From Kineosporia babensis (GTDB lineage: Bacteria; Actinomycetota; Actinomycetes; Actinomycetales; Kineosporiaceae): a stretch of 64,000 bases of DNA. Below, piece after piece: positions 1 through 9,233 of the stretch (its first letter is position 1; each line of letters begins with the position of its first letter). Below the pieces are notes generated by a model. The model was given only the letters and a program-made list of their open reading frames with translations, was not told where the DNA came from and ran no database searches. The translations under genes were made by a program, and so were the position numbers. Location of the stretch: NCBI RefSeq assembly GCF_021129305.1, contig NZ_JAJOMB010000017.1, forward strand, positions 1 to 64,000, given 5' to 3'.

Positions 1-979
1 TGCCGTGCTGCAGCAGGTCGTGCAGTCCGCTCTCGACCAGCGCCAGATCCCCGTGCCGGATCAGCGACTGGCGCACCTGGTCGACCAGCTGCTGCAATCG
101 GGCCTCCGCCGAGAATGCTTGTCCCGAGACCGGATCCAGCAGTTCGCCGCTGAGGCCGTACCTCGAGGCCAGCCAGGCCGCGCCGCGTAGCAGTTCGGGC
201 CGGGCCTCCACCGTCCACGATCCGCTGGCGGCCGCGGAGTCCACCAACGCCCGGCACAGGGCTGCGACCACGATCGCGCTGTCCGGTTCAGCGCCCACGT
301 CGGCCACCCGCAGCTCTACCGTGGGGTAGCGGGCCGAGAGCCGGGCGTCGTAGTAGACCATCCCGGCGTCGATGATGACGCCCGAGCCGATCAGGGTTTC
401 CACCATGGCGTGGTACTCGGCCGGGTTGCGGAACGGCGCGGTCGGGCCGGCGCTGGGCCAGCGGTCCTGGACCTGGCGGCGGTAGCTGGCGTACCCGGTG
501 TCGTTGCCCTGCCAGAACGGCGAGTTCGCGCTCAGCGCCAGGATCACCGACAGCCAGGGCTGCACGTTGTTGATCACCACGATGCCCTCGGCCTCCGAGG
601 CGATCCCGACGTGAACGTGCACGCCGCAGGTGAGCACCTCGGAGGCGGTCGGGCCGAAGCTGTCGACCATGCTGCGGTAGCGGTCCTCGGGGAACAGCGT
701 GGGCTGGTTCGGGACCGGGCTGGTGCCCAGGCCGGCCACCTGCACCCCGGAACCGGCCGCCTGGCGGGCCAGGTGCTGTCTGCGTTGTCGCAGGTCCAGG
801 GCCAGTTCGGCGAGCTCGGTGCGGGGCTGCGACCCGGTTTCGGCCTGCTCCTGCTGCAGTTCGTGCTCGATGCCCTGGTCCGGGCCGTCGGCCAGCTTCG
901 GCCCGGCCGGGCTCGGCACACCGTGCTTGTCGACCAGGAGGAATTCTTCCTCCACCCCCACTGTGCGCCTGCGGTTCAT
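1..979 (-). CDS. Carboxylate-amine ligase, YbdK-type glutamate-cysteine ligase family (3' end outside window)
   Basis: The reading frame begins at the ATG whose complement is at 977-979 and starts MNRRRTVGVEEEFLLVD. The GVEEEF motif is the ATP/metal-binding signature of the GCS2 (YbdK) family. Further in are family-like stretches such as LTCGVHVHVGI and YPTVELRVADVG. Members ligate glutamate and cysteine or related amino acids using ATP, and several actinobacterial members have uncertain substrates. About 326 codons are present and the gene leaves the window at base 1, so its C-terminus is unseen. The predicted start is followed upstream by only a short gap to the DUF2993 gene on the same strand. 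Family assignment is firm; the exact substrate is inference. Confidence 0.85.
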   Translation of the reverse strand, partial: MNRRRTVGVEEEFLLVDKHGVPSPAGPKLADGPDQGIEHELQQEQAETGSQPRTELAELALDLRQRRQHLARQAAGSGVQVAGLGTSPVPNQPTLFPEDRYRSMVDSFGPTASEVLTCGVHVHVGIASEAEGIVVINNVQPWLSVILALSANSPFWQGNDTGYASYRRQVQDRWPSAGPTAPFRNPAEYHAMVETLIGSGVIIDAGMVYYDARLSARYPTVELRVADVGAEPDSAIVVAALCRALVDSAAASGSWTVEARPELLRGAAWLASRYGLSGELLDPVSGQAFSAEARLQQLVDQVRQSLIRHGDLALVESGLHDLLQHG

Positions 980-1049
980 GGCGTCAGTGTGGCCATGATC
1001 AGCTCAGCTCGCGCCCGCAGACGTTCAGCCGTTCGGCCGAAGCCCGGTC

Positions 1050-1904
1050 TCAGGCCAGGCAGTCACGGCCGGCGGCACTGTGATCCGGCATCCGCTCGGG
1101 GTCGATCGCCAGCTTCAGGTTCAGGCCCTCGGACTGCACGCGAATCTCTTCCAGCGAGGTGCCTTCGGGCAGGTGCGGATCGATGGTGCGCGGCTGCAGC
1201 TGGCTCTGGCCGTTCTCGTCCCGCAGCAGACCGCCGCCCAGCAGGGAGATCAGGCCGACCCCGACCTTGCGGCCGCCGATCACGATCGACTCCGGAGTCG
1301 CGCTCAGCTGCGTGCCCTCGGGCTCCAGGCGGACCAGCACCTTGACCGACTGCCCGGCCACCCCGTCCGGCAGGGTCAGGGCCAGCAGCCCGTCCTCCTC
1401 ACTGAGGGTGGCGCCGACCAGGTCGTCCGAAGGTGCTTCCGCCGCCAGTGCACTGTCCAGGCTGTCCCAGGGCAGGCTGACCGAGGCCTCGGCCGACTTC
1501 ACCGTAGGCCGTTCCCCCAGGCCTACCCCCAGGCCGCGCAGGGTGATGCTCAAGGCGGCGCCGTTCAGCTCCGGGCCGTCGCTACCGGCGACGGTCTGCA
1601 TCGAACTGGCCGACAGATCGCTGATCCGGATCTGGGACACCTCTTGACCGGCGAGGTCGACCAGTAACGGCCGTTCGCCGAGAGTCACCGTGGGAGTGAT
1701 CGTGTCGTCCCCGCTGACGCACCTCAGCGCCTCGACCACGCTGTTCTTCACGTACCGGGTGAGCCCCACGTTCGCGGCCACGGTCAGCGCGACCAGCAGC
1801 ACCACGCCCAAGGCGGTACGAGTCAGCGTCTTGCGCCGACGACTACGCCGGGTTGCCTGCACGTTGCTCCGCTCCGTCCCGCGTCTGGACTGCATCCGCT
1901 CCAT
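1050..1904 (-). CDS. DUF2993 (LmeA-like) membrane-anchored lipid-binding protein
   Basis: 284 residues. A basic N-terminus (RRSRRRKTLTRTA) precedes one hydrophobic segment at roughly residues 29-48, and the remainder is predicted to lie outside the membrane. The body carries the DUF2993 pattern: a cysteine-containing segment, then a long beta-rich region with LSITLRGLG and a late GLISLLGGG. Characterised relatives such as mycobacterial LmeA bind phospholipid and act in lipomannan/LAM elongation, so an envelope lipid role is likely but not shown here. An alternative ATG three codons in (1895) is possible. It lies 70 bp upstream of the ligase gene on the same strand and divergent from the binding protein at 2045. 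Confidence 0.75.
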   Translation of the reverse strand: MERMQSRRGTERSNVQATRRSRRRKTLTRTALGVVLLVALTVAANVGLTRYVKNSVVEALRCVSGDDTITPTVTLGERPLLVDLAGQEVSQIRISDLSASSMQTVAGSDGPELNGAALSITLRGLGVGLGERPTVKSAEASVSLPWDSLDSALAAEAPSDDLVGATLSEEDGLLALTLPDGVAGQSVKVLVRLEPEGTQLSATPESIVIGGRKVGVGLISLLGGGLLRDENGQSQLQPRTIDPHLPEGTSLEEIRVQSEGLNLKLAIDPERMPDHSAAGRDCLA

Positions 1905-2031
1905 CGAACACCATCCAGCTGTCGGCCCATTGCCGGTTCACGTGAGCCGGAACGTCCGAGTGCACCTGCACGTCAGCAAGAGAGCCGGGCCCGGGAGGGC
2001 CGAAGTCCTTCACCTCGAAACCGGAGCAAAC

Positions 2032-2037
2032 TACTCT
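2032..2037 (+). promoter_or_regulatory. Predicted -10 box of a leaderless transcript
   Basis: TACTCT lies 7 nt before the GTG start at 2045, with a plausible -35 (TTCACC) 17 bp further upstream. No Shine-Dalgarno sequence precedes the GTG, so transcription probably starts at the start codon. I saw no IdeR-like palindrome here. Confidence 0.4.
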
Positions 2038-2044
2038 TTCGCGC

Positions 2045-3112
2045 GTGAATCGTCCTTTGCTGATCGTGCTCGTCGTCGCCGGCCTGCTGAGCGCCTGCGG
2101 ATCCGACGAGGTCTCACCGACCACCGCCATCTCCGGCTCGGCCGCCCCGGCCGGAGTCGAACCGGCCGCCGCGCCGAAGTTCCCGGTCACCATCAGCACC
2201 ACGCAGGGCCCGATCACGATCAAGGAGCAGCCCCGGCGGGTGGTGGCGCTCGGCTACGGCGACGCGGACACCGCGATCGCCCTCGGGACCGAGCCGGTGG
2301 GGGTGGGGGCCTGGAGCATGTTCGGCGACTCGGGTGTGGGGCCCTGGGCCGAGGACCGGCTGAAGAACCGGCCAGCGGTGATCCCCGAGCTCGAAAGTGC
2401 CGAAGTGTCGCAGGAGAACCAGCGGTTCGAGCAGATCGAGGCGCTCGAACCCGACCTCATCCTGCAGACCGATCTCACCGTGGAGCAGGACGTCTACGAC
2501 CGGCTCAGCCAGATCGCCCCGGTGGTCACCGGCCCGTTGATGGTCGGGGAGTTCGACGAGCTGAAGTTCGACCACCAGACCATGCACATCGCCGAGGCCC
2601 TGGGCATCCCCGGCGAGGGCCGCAAGCTGCTGGATCGGCTGCAGACCCGGACCGAGGGCGTGAGCCAGGCCAACCCGCAGTTCACCGGCAAGACGGTGGC
2701 CTCGCTGACCCTCCAGGACTCCGGCTGGTGGGCCGCGCTGGACAGCTCCAACCCGTTCCAGTTCTTCGAGAGCCTGGGCTTTGAGCAGAACCCGGAGATC
2801 GAGGACATGGCCTTCGACGCCGACCAGGCGGGCCTGACCGAGTTCGGTTCCGGGGCGGTGCCGGTACCGGAGGACGGTTTCTCCCGGGTCAACTCCGACC
2901 TGCTGGTGCTGGTCGCGGACGGGGAGTACGACGCGGACGACATCACCGCGGACCCGGAGTTCTCCGAGCTCCCGGCCACCCGCGCCGGGCACTCCCTGGT
3001 CCTGGACGGACAGCAGGGCACGTCGTTCGCCGTGGCGCTCGCCCGGCCCACGGTGCTGTCCTCGTTCTGGATGCTGGACAACTTCGTGCCGGAGCTGACC
3101 AAGCACGTCTGA
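2045..3112 (+). CDS. Iron-siderophore ABC transporter substrate-binding lipoprotein
   Basis: 355 residues with a lipoprotein signal peptide ending in LLSAC followed by GSDE. The mature part shows the class III periplasmic-binding fold typical of ferric-siderophore receptors: PRRVVALGYGDADTAIALG near the start, EALEPDLILQTDL in the middle, and the helical spine between two lobes. The likely ligand is a ferric siderophore, delivered to a FecCD-type permease. No permease or ATPase gene is adjacent, so it must work with a transporter encoded elsewhere or as an orphan scavenger. It is transcribed away from the DUF2993 gene. The GTG start is supported by the -10 box 7 nt upstream. Confidence 0.85.
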   Translation: MNRPLLIVLVVAGLLSACGSDEVSPTTAISGSAAPAGVEPAAAPKFPVTISTTQGPITIKEQPRRVVALGYGDADTAIALGTEPVGVGAWSMFGDSGVGPWAEDRLKNRPAVIPELESAEVSQENQRFEQIEALEPDLILQTDLTVEQDVYDRLSQIAPVVTGPLMVGEFDELKFDHQTMHIAEALGIPGEGRKLLDRLQTRTEGVSQANPQFTGKTVASLTLQDSGWWAALDSSNPFQFFESLGFEQNPEIEDMAFDADQAGLTEFGSGAVPVPEDGFSRVNSDLLVLVADGEYDADDITADPEFSELPATRAGHSLVLDGQQGTSFAVALARPTVLSSFWMLDNFVPELTKHV

Positions 3113-3115
3113 GGC

Positions 3116-4030
3116 TCAGCCCTTCACCGCGCCGCTCAGCCCGGCTCCCCGCAGGAAGAATCGCTGGAACACCAGGAACAGGACCACCGGGATCAGGGTG
3201 GAGATGAACAGGGCGGCCAGCAGGACGTCGAGCTGGATCACCTCGGCCAGGACCGGCAGCCGCACCGACAGCGGCTGTTTGTCCGGGTCGGGCAGCACCA
3301 GCAGCGGCCAGAGGAAGTCCTTCCAGGCCGCGACCACGGCGAACACCGAGACCACGCCCAGGATCGGCCGGGACATCGGCAGCACGATCGACCAGAACAG
3401 CCGGAACGGGCCCGCGCCGTCCACCATCGCGGCCTCGAACACCTCGCGCGGCAGGTTGTCGAAGAACCGCTTGACCAGAATGACGTTGAACGGGCTGGCG
3501 GCGGCCGGCAACCAGACCGCCCAGAACGAGTTGATCAGCGAGATCTGCAGGCCGGGCACGTCCAGCACGGTCAGGTAGAGCGGAACCAGAAGGACCACGG
3601 CCGGGACCAGCATGGTGCCGAGAACCATTGCGGTGAGGATTTTTCCGTAGCGCGGCCGGAGCACCGAAAGCGCGTAACCGGCGGTCGTGGCCACCAGCAG
3701 CTGGCCGGCCCACGACCCGCCGGCCACCGCCAGGGTGTTCAGGAAGTAGTGGTCCAGGTTCTCGTGGTTCCAGGCGGTGCCCAGATTGGCGAAGTCGAAG
3801 CCGTTGGGCCACAGCGCCATTGGCTCGCGTAACGTGTCGCGGGTAGGAGTGATCGCAGCCTTGCCGAGCCAGAGCAGCGGGCCGAGACCGATCACCACCA
3901 GAAAGCCGAGCAGACCCACTTCGGTGACCGTGATCGTCCGCTTGTAAACGGGTTTGCGGCGCTCGTACAGCGAGAGGATGCCGCGTTCGTCTTCAATTGT
4001 GGACGTCTCGGGCTGGGTTTCGGGCATCAT
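3116..4030 (-). CDS. Carbohydrate ABC transporter permease (MalG/LacG type)
   Basis: 304 residues with about six membrane segments; the first follows a charged N-terminus (residues about 33-55). The cytoplasmic EAA loop is present as FEAAMVDGAGPFRLFWSIVLP, the contact site for the ATPase. This is the second permease of a CUT1 sugar importer. Its ATG overlaps the stop of the MalF-type permease by 4 bp, indicating translational coupling. No ATPase gene lies in the operon; as in many actinobacterial sugar importers, a shared MsiK-type ATPase encoded elsewhere probably energises it (inference). The substrate is probably a glucoside, judged from the GH13 enzyme in the same operon. Confidence 0.9.
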   Translation of the reverse strand: MMPETQPETSTIEDERGILSLYERRKPVYKRTITVTEVGLLGFLVVIGLGPLLWLGKAAITPTRDTLREPMALWPNGFDFANLGTAWNHENLDHYFLNTLAVAGGSWAGQLLVATTAGYALSVLRPRYGKILTAMVLGTMLVPAVVLLVPLYLTVLDVPGLQISLINSFWAVWLPAAASPFNVILVKRFFDNLPREVFEAAMVDGAGPFRLFWSIVLPMSRPILGVVSVFAVVAAWKDFLWPLLVLPDPDKQPLSVRLPVLAEVIQLDVLLAALFISTLIPVVLFLVFQRFFLRGAGLSGAVKG

Positions 4031-4977
4031 TGGCTCCAGGCGCGGGTGAGCCGGAAGTACAGGGCGGACAGCAGGGCCAGCACCGTCGCGAGCATCACGC
4101 TGGCGGCCGTGGCGGCGCCGAAGTCACCGCTCAGACTGCTGCCGAAGGCGTAGTTGTAGATCAGCAACAGGACGGTCAGGGTGGCGTTCGAGGGGCCGCC
4201 GCCGGTGAAGAGGTAGGGCTCCAAGAACACCTGCGCAGTGCCGATGAGCTGCAGAATCAGCGTCACCAGGAGCACTCCGCGCAGTTGCGGCAGGGTCACG
4301 TGCCAGACCTTCTGCCAGATCGAGGCGCCGTCCACCTCGGCCGCGTCGTACAACTCCGGCGGCACCGCGGTCAGCGCAGCCAGATAGATGATCACCGTGC
4401 CTCCGGCCGCGGCCCAGGTGGCCTCCAGCACCAGGGACGGCATGGCCAGCGAGGAGGAGTTGAGCCAGGCGTAGGGGCCCAGGCCGATCCAGCCCAGCAG
4501 GGTGTTGAACACACCGTCCGGGCCGCCGTCGTAGAAGAACTTCCACAGCAGCACCGCGACCACGGGCGGTACGACCACCGGCAGATAGGCCAGCGCGGTG
4601 TAAATGCCCCGCCAGCGCCGTACCTCGCTCATCAGCACGGCCAGCAGCAGCGGGATCGGGTAGCCGAAGACCAGCGCCAGGGCGGCGAAGTAGCCGGTGT
4701 TGCGGACCGCGGTCCACAGGTCCGGGTCCTGCAGCACGTAGCGGTAGTTCTCCAGACCCACGAACTCGGCCGGGCTGATCAGGTTGGTCTGCTGCACGCT
4801 CATCAGCAGCGACCGGCCGATCGGGTACCAGGAGAACACGCCGAACGCGATCAGCATCGGCAGCAGGAAGATCACCGTGGCCAGGCCGTTGCCCCGCACA
4901 CCCTTGGTCTGCCGTCTGACCTCGGGTGGCTTTTGGACGTCGGCGGCACCGGGCGCGGCCCGATCGGTCACGCTCAT
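4027..4977 (-). CDS. Carbohydrate ABC transporter permease (MalF/LacF type)
   Basis: 316 residues. After a hydrophilic N-terminus of about 30 residues come six predicted membrane spans, beginning LATVIFLLPMLIAFGVFSWY, a typical MalF-type first span. The EAA-loop region reads YDAAEVDGASIWQKVWHVTLP, as expected for CUT1 permeases. It pairs with the MalG-type protein immediately downstream, with which it overlaps by 4 bp, and lies 2 bp downstream of the binding-protein gene. The tight spacing shows one polycistronic operon of glucosidase, binding protein and two permeases under LacI control. Confidence 0.9.
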   Translation of the reverse strand: MSVTDRAAPGAADVQKPPEVRRQTKGVRGNGLATVIFLLPMLIAFGVFSWYPIGRSLLMSVQQTNLISPAEFVGLENYRYVLQDPDLWTAVRNTGYFAALALVFGYPIPLLLAVLMSEVRRWRGIYTALAYLPVVVPPVVAVLLWKFFYDGGPDGVFNTLLGWIGLGPYAWLNSSSLAMPSLVLEATWAAAGGTVIIYLAALTAVPPELYDAAEVDGASIWQKVWHVTLPQLRGVLLVTLILQLIGTAQVFLEPYLFTGGGPSNATLTVLLLIYNYAFGSSLSGDFGAATAASVMLATVLALLSALYFRLTRAWSQ

Positions 4978-4979
4978 CC

Positions 4980-6350
4980 TCAGTTCCGGTCAAAGATGGT
5001 CTGGACCTCGGTGTTCGCCGCGGCCAGCAGCTCGTCCACATTCGCGTTCTGGTCGGTGAGCACCTTCTGCACCACCGGGTCGAGGGCGGCGTACAGGTCC
5101 TGGGTGGCCACCGGCGGCTCGGGCACCAGGGGCTGCGCCGCCGCGGCCTCGGTGTAGTGCGACATCTGCTCCAGCGGCACGTCCACGTAGTCGGCGATCC
5201 AGCCCTGCCGTTGCTGCTCGGTGGCCTGGTCGAACACCGGCAGCTGCGGGGTGCCGACCGGCTGCTTCTCGGCCTGCCGGTTCTCCGCGTCCCGCTTCGC
5301 GCCGTCCTCGGTGATCAGCTTCTGCATGTAGAAGAAGTCGATCCACTCCACCGCGGCCTTGCGCTCCGCCTCACTGGCCTTGACGCTGACCGCGGCCAGG
5401 GTGCCGCCGCCCAGCACTCCGGCATCGGTTCCCTCCAGCGGGAGCACGCTCAAACCGTATTCGCTGGGCTCGATCTCGTTCTGCGCCACCAGGTTCTCGT
5501 AGGTGGTGCCGCCGGTGACGTACATGCCGATCTTGCCCGCGGCGAACGCCTGGTTGATCGAGTTCCAGTCGTAGCCGAAGTTCGAGCCCATCGAGTTGTC
5601 TTCCCAGCGCATCGACCTGATCAGGTTCAGCGCCTGCTTCGCACCCGGGTTGTCGATCGTGGCCTTCTGCTTCTCGCCCTCGGCCTGGCTCATCCGGCCG
5701 CCCATCGCATACGCCTCGGTGGAAAGGATCCAGCCGCCGGTGTTGCCCTTGGTCATCACCGAGTAGCCGGCCTGGCCAGTCCGGTCGGCGATCTGCTTTG
5801 CCGCGGAACGGATCTCGCTCCAGGACGTGGGCGGCTGGTCGGGGTCGAGCCCGGCCTCCTCGAACAGCGCGCGGTTGTAGTGCAGGGCCTGGCCGTACGC
5901 GGCGGTCGGCAGCATCGAGATCTTGCCGTCCTCGCTCTGCCCGGCCGCGATCACCGTTTCGTTGAACTGGCCCGCGTAGGGCAGTTCGGCGACTTCTTCG
6001 CTGATGTCGGCCACCTGGCGGCGGGCGATCAGGGTGCGCCCGTCGGTGAACGGCACGGTGAACACGTCGGGCAGGGTGCCGCCGGCCAGCTTCGCGGCGA
6101 AGGTAGGCCCGGTCCAGGTGTATTCCTCGCGGACCACCTCGATGTTCGGATGGGTTTTCTTGAACGAGGCGATCTGCTGGTCGAAGGAGGCGATCGCCTC
6201 GGGGGTGAGGCCGGCGTCGCTGGCCACCGTGATCGAAACCTTGCCGCCGGCTGCCTCGTCACCTTCGGAGTCGCTGCCGCAGGCGGACAGCAGACCGATT
6301 CCGGCCAGCCCGGCGAAGGTCAGGGCTGCCGTTGCGCGGATGGACAACAT
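4980..6350 (-). CDS. Extracellular sugar-binding lipoprotein (CUT1 family)
   Basis: 456 residues. The chosen ATG at 6350 has AGGAGC just upstream and gives a clean lipoprotein signal (MLSIRATAALTFAGLAGIG then LLSACGS); a longer open frame upstream lacks both. The mature protein resembles family 1 solute-binding proteins: ITVASDAGLTPEAIASFDQ at the start, the GTLPDVFTVPF segment, and aromatic-rich sugar-contact stretches later (NFGYDWNSINQAFAAG). It captures the oligosaccharide for the two permeases encoded downstream. It starts 20 bp after the GH13 gene ends, so both are likely expressed together. Confidence 0.9.
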   Translation of the reverse strand: MLSIRATAALTFAGLAGIGLLSACGSDSEGDEAAGGKVSITVASDAGLTPEAIASFDQQIASFKKTHPNIEVVREEYTWTGPTFAAKLAGGTLPDVFTVPFTDGRTLIARRQVADISEEVAELPYAGQFNETVIAAGQSEDGKISMLPTAAYGQALHYNRALFEEAGLDPDQPPTSWSEIRSAAKQIADRTGQAGYSVMTKGNTGGWILSTEAYAMGGRMSQAEGEKQKATIDNPGAKQALNLIRSMRWEDNSMGSNFGYDWNSINQAFAAGKIGMYVTGGTTYENLVAQNEIEPSEYGLSVLPLEGTDAGVLGGGTLAAVSVKASEAERKAAVEWIDFFYMQKLITEDGAKRDAENRQAEKQPVGTPQLPVFDQATEQQRQGWIADYVDVPLEQMSHYTEAAAAQPLVPEPPVATQDLYAALDPVVQKVLTDQNANVDELLAAANTEVQTIFDRN

Positions 6351-6370
6351 TGTCGCTCCTCGGTTTTCGG

Positions 6371-8002
6371 TTACGATTGGCGTTCCGGTAGATGCAGCCA
6401 GGCTGCGGTGTCGGGGGGCAGGACCGGCTCGTGCTCGTTGAGGGTGTCGCTGGCCAGAAGCACCTGCGCGGTATCGGGCAGGGGTACCGGCTCGACGCCG
6501 AGATTCACCAGGCAGGCAAAGGTTTCCGAGCGGGTGAAGGCAATGACGTGCTCGGTCGAGGGAATCCAGTTGAAGACGTGGTGGCTCAGGAGGTTTCTGC
6601 GGATCCGCAGCGCGCTTCGGTACAGGTTCAGCATCGAACCTTGGTCTTGTTGCTGGGTCTGCACGCTGAGATCGGCCCAGCCGGCCGGCTGGGGCAGCCA
6701 TGGTTCTTGGTCGGCTTGATCAGGACTGAATCCGGCACTGGCGTTGGTTTTTGACCACGGCAGCGGTACCCGGCAACCGTCCCGGCCGGGATCCACGCCG
6801 TTGCTGCGGAAGTGCATCGGGTCCTGGAGCTTTTCCAGCGGGATGTCTTCGACCTCGGGCAGACCAAGTTCGTCGCCCTGGTAGATGTAGAGGCAGCCAG
6901 GCAGGGCGGCGACCAGCAGTGCCGCGGCGCGGGCCCGGCGGGTGCCGAGTTCCTGGTCCGACGGGGTGCCGAAGCGCTTGGCGGTGAAGGCGAACGACGA
7001 GTCGGCCCGGCCGTACCGGGTCACCGGGCGAGTCACGTCGTGGTTGGAAAGTACCCAGGTGGCAGGGGCGTTGACCGGCTCGTGAGCGGCGAGCGTGGCC
7101 TCGATCGAGGCCCGGAGCTCCTTGGCCTCCCAGGGCCGGGCCATGAAGTCGAAGTTGAAGGCGGTGTGCATCTCGTCGGGGCGCAGGTAGCGGGCGAACC
7201 GCTGGGCGTCCTCCAGCCACAGCTCGCCGACCAGGATGCGCTCGCCCGGGTAGGCGTCGGTCACCGCGCGCCATCCTCGGTAGATGTCGTGCAGTTCGTC
7301 CCGGTCGATGAACGGGTGCTCCCCCGGTTCCGGCCGGGCCGGCACCTCGGGCAGTGCCGGGTCCTTCACCGGCATCGCCGCCGAGTCGATCCGGACGCCG
7401 GCCACGCCACGGTCCAACCAGAACCGCAGGATCTCCTCGTGTTCGGCCCTGACCTGCAGGTTCGTCCAGTTCAGGTCGGGCTGCTGCGGGGTGAACAGGT
7501 GCAGGTACCACTCCCCCGGTGTGCCGTCCGGGTTGGTCGTACGGGTCCAGGTGTCGCCGGAGAAGCTGGACACCCAGCCGGTCGGCATCTCGTCGCCGTT
7601 CTCGCCCCGGCCGGGGTGGAACCAGAATCGCTCGCGGGCCGGGTCTCCGGGCGGTGCTGCCAAGGCCTCCCGAAACCAGGGGTGCGCCTCGGAGACATGG
7701 TTGGGCACCACGTCCACAATGGTTTTCAGGCCCAGTCGTCCCGCCTCGGCGATCAGCTGCTCGGCCTGCTCGATCGTTCCGAAAACCGGCTCGATCGAAC
7801 GGTAGTCGGCCACGTCGTACCCACCGTCGGCCATCGGCGTCGGGTACCAGGGAGTGAACCAGATCGCGTCCGCGCCCAGGTCGGCCAGGTAGCGCAGCCG
7901 GGCCCGCACACCCTCCAGATCGCCCACGCCGTCGCCGTTCGAGTCGGCGAAACTACGCACGTAGACCTGGTAGATGACGGCGTTGCGCCACCAGCTCGAC
8001 AT
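6371..8002 (-). CDS. GH13 family alpha-glucosidase
   Basis: 543 residues from the ATG at 8002 (MSSWWRNAVIYQVYVRSF, the usual start of this family); an in-frame extension to 8137 runs through the control region and is unlikely. The catalytic residues are visible: the nucleophile Asp in GVAGVRIDSA, the acid/base Glu in ILVGELWL, and the transition-state Asp in VLSNHD. VVPNHVSE is conserved region I. No signal peptide is seen, so it acts in the cytoplasm on imported alpha-glucosides. It resembles GH13 alpha-glucosidases more than secreted amylases. It is the first gene of the uptake operon, so imported sugar is hydrolysed by a co-transcribed enzyme. Confidence 0.9.
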   Translation of the reverse strand: MSSWWRNAVIYQVYVRSFADSNGDGVGDLEGVRARLRYLADLGADAIWFTPWYPTPMADGGYDVADYRSIEPVFGTIEQAEQLIAEAGRLGLKTIVDVVPNHVSEAHPWFREALAAPPGDPARERFWFHPGRGENGDEMPTGWVSSFSGDTWTRTTNPDGTPGEWYLHLFTPQQPDLNWTNLQVRAEHEEILRFWLDRGVAGVRIDSAAMPVKDPALPEVPARPEPGEHPFIDRDELHDIYRGWRAVTDAYPGERILVGELWLEDAQRFARYLRPDEMHTAFNFDFMARPWEAKELRASIEATLAAHEPVNAPATWVLSNHDVTRPVTRYGRADSSFAFTAKRFGTPSDQELGTRRARAAALLVAALPGCLYIYQGDELGLPEVEDIPLEKLQDPMHFRSNGVDPGRDGCRVPLPWSKTNASAGFSPDQADQEPWLPQPAGWADLSVQTQQQDQGSMLNLYRSALRIRRNLLSHHVFNWIPSTEHVIAFTRSETFACLVNLGVEPVPLPDTAQVLLASDTLNEHEPVLPPDTAAWLHLPERQS

Positions 8003-8066
8003 TATTTGTCCCACTTCCTGCGGATTGCGGCCCGAGGGTGCGATCACCGTAAGGTCGCCCACAGTC

Positions 8067-8140
8067 TTTTGCAATAGCCGAATCTTTTGACGCAAGAGTG
8101 CGACAAATTTGCGAAGAACGACGTTGTTTTGCGTCAACGT
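8067..8140 (-). promoter_or_regulatory. Control region of the glucoside operon with an inverted repeat
   Basis: An AT-rich island between the LacI gene and the glucosidase gene carries exact inverted arms TTGACGCAA (8087-8095) and TTGCGTCAA (8129-8137), with TTTGCGAA between them and TTTTGCAA at 8067-8074. These share the TTGCGNAA-like core with the operators in front of the lacI-type gene. It probably holds the operon promoter and binding sites for the adjacent LacI-family repressor. The start point is not identified. Confidence 0.6.
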
Positions 8141-8219
8141 TGTCCTGGTTGCCGAGCGTCAGCGCCCCGGGAGCAAGCCTGGAAGACCGGTGTGCCCGAG
8201 CCGGAAGTAGGGCTGAGGT

Positions 8220-9227
8220 TCAGCCGCGCGGGACGGCGCCGGTGGAGGAGCGCACCACCAGCTCGGGCTCGAAGAGCAGCTCCCGATCCATCGTCATCCC
8301 GCCGTCGATCTGGTTGAGCAGCAGGGTCAGGGCGGCCCGGCCCATCGACTCGATCGGCTGGCGCACCGTGCTCAGCGGCGGGTCGGTGCAGTTCATCAGG
8401 AACGAGTCGTCGAAGCCCACCACCGAGAAGTCCCGGGGCACGCTGAGGCCGGCCCGCCGCACCGCCTTGACCCCACCCAGTGCCAGGACATCGCTGGCGA
8501 AAATGGCTGCCGTGGCTTGACGTTCGATCAGCAGCGAGGTGGCCAGCTGACCGCCCTCGACGGTGAACATGGTGTGCTCGACCAGCTCGGGACCGGGTAG
8601 TCCGGCCCCGGCCGCCAGCTTGCCGAACGCCTCGTTCTTACGCCGTGAGGGCACGTGGTCGGGTGGGCCGAGCACCAGGCCGATGCGTTCGTGGCCCAGC
8701 GAGCGTAGGTGGGCGAAGGCCAGCTCGACGGCCGCGGCATCATCGGTTGAGACCGTGGCAAAGTCAAGGCCTTCCACCGCAGCGTTCATCAGAACCACCG
8801 GAATGCCGCGGTTCTCGAGCTGGGTGAAATGGTCGTGCGCCGCGTCGGCCTCACTGGAGGCGCCGCCGAAGAACACCACCCCGGAAACCTGCTTCTCCAG
8901 CAGCATCTCGACGTAGGCCGGCTCGCTCATGCCACCCGCCGAGCAGGTGCACAGCACCGGGGTGAGCCCGCGATGCACGATGCCGCCGGCCAGAACCTCG
9001 GCGAAGGCAGGGAAAATCGGGTTCTGCAGCTCGGGCAGGATCAGCCCGACCAGGCGGGCCCGGTCGCCCCGCAGCTGGGTCGGCCGCTCGTAACCCAGGA
9101 TGTCGAGTGCGGCCAGGACCGAGCGGCGGGTGGCCTCGCTGACGCCGGGGCGACCGTTCAGCACCCGGCTGACCGTGGCCTCGCTGACGCCGACCTTCTT
9201 GGCCACCTCAGCAAGTCTTCGGGTCAC
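8220..9227 (-). CDS. LacI-family transcriptional repressor of the glucoside operon
   Basis: 335 residues from GTG at 9227. The N-terminal helix-turn-helix is textbook LacI: LAEVAKKVGVSEATVSRVLNG, with the hinge near residues 45-55. The effector domain starts at LVGLILPELQNPIFPAFAEV and contains the FDDSF segment near residue 270. The start is supported by a TACTCT -10 box 6 nt upstream; a longer frame would begin within the operator. It sits directly upstream of, and in the same direction as, the glucosidase/ABC operon. It probably represses that operon and itself, with a sugar as inducer. Confidence 0.88.
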   Translation of the reverse strand: MTRRLAEVAKKVGVSEATVSRVLNGRPGVSEATRRSVLAALDILGYERPTQLRGDRARLVGLILPELQNPIFPAFAEVLAGGIVHRGLTPVLCTCSAGGMSEPAYVEMLLEKQVSGVVFFGGASSEADAAHDHFTQLENRGIPVVLMNAAVEGLDFATVSTDDAAAVELAFAHLRSLGHERIGLVLGPPDHVPSRRKNEAFGKLAAGAGLPGPELVEHTMFTVEGGQLATSLLIERQATAAIFASDVLALGGVKAVRRAGLSVPRDFSVVGFDDSFLMNCTDPPLSTVRQPIESMGRAALTLLLNQIDGGMTMDRELLFEPELVVRSSTGAVPRG

Positions 9228-9233
9228 GGAAGA

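Noticed and set aside
1905-2044. An IdeR/DmdR1-type iron box before the siderophore-binding protein
   Set aside because: No TTAGGTTAGGCTAACC-like palindrome is present in the 140-bp gap.
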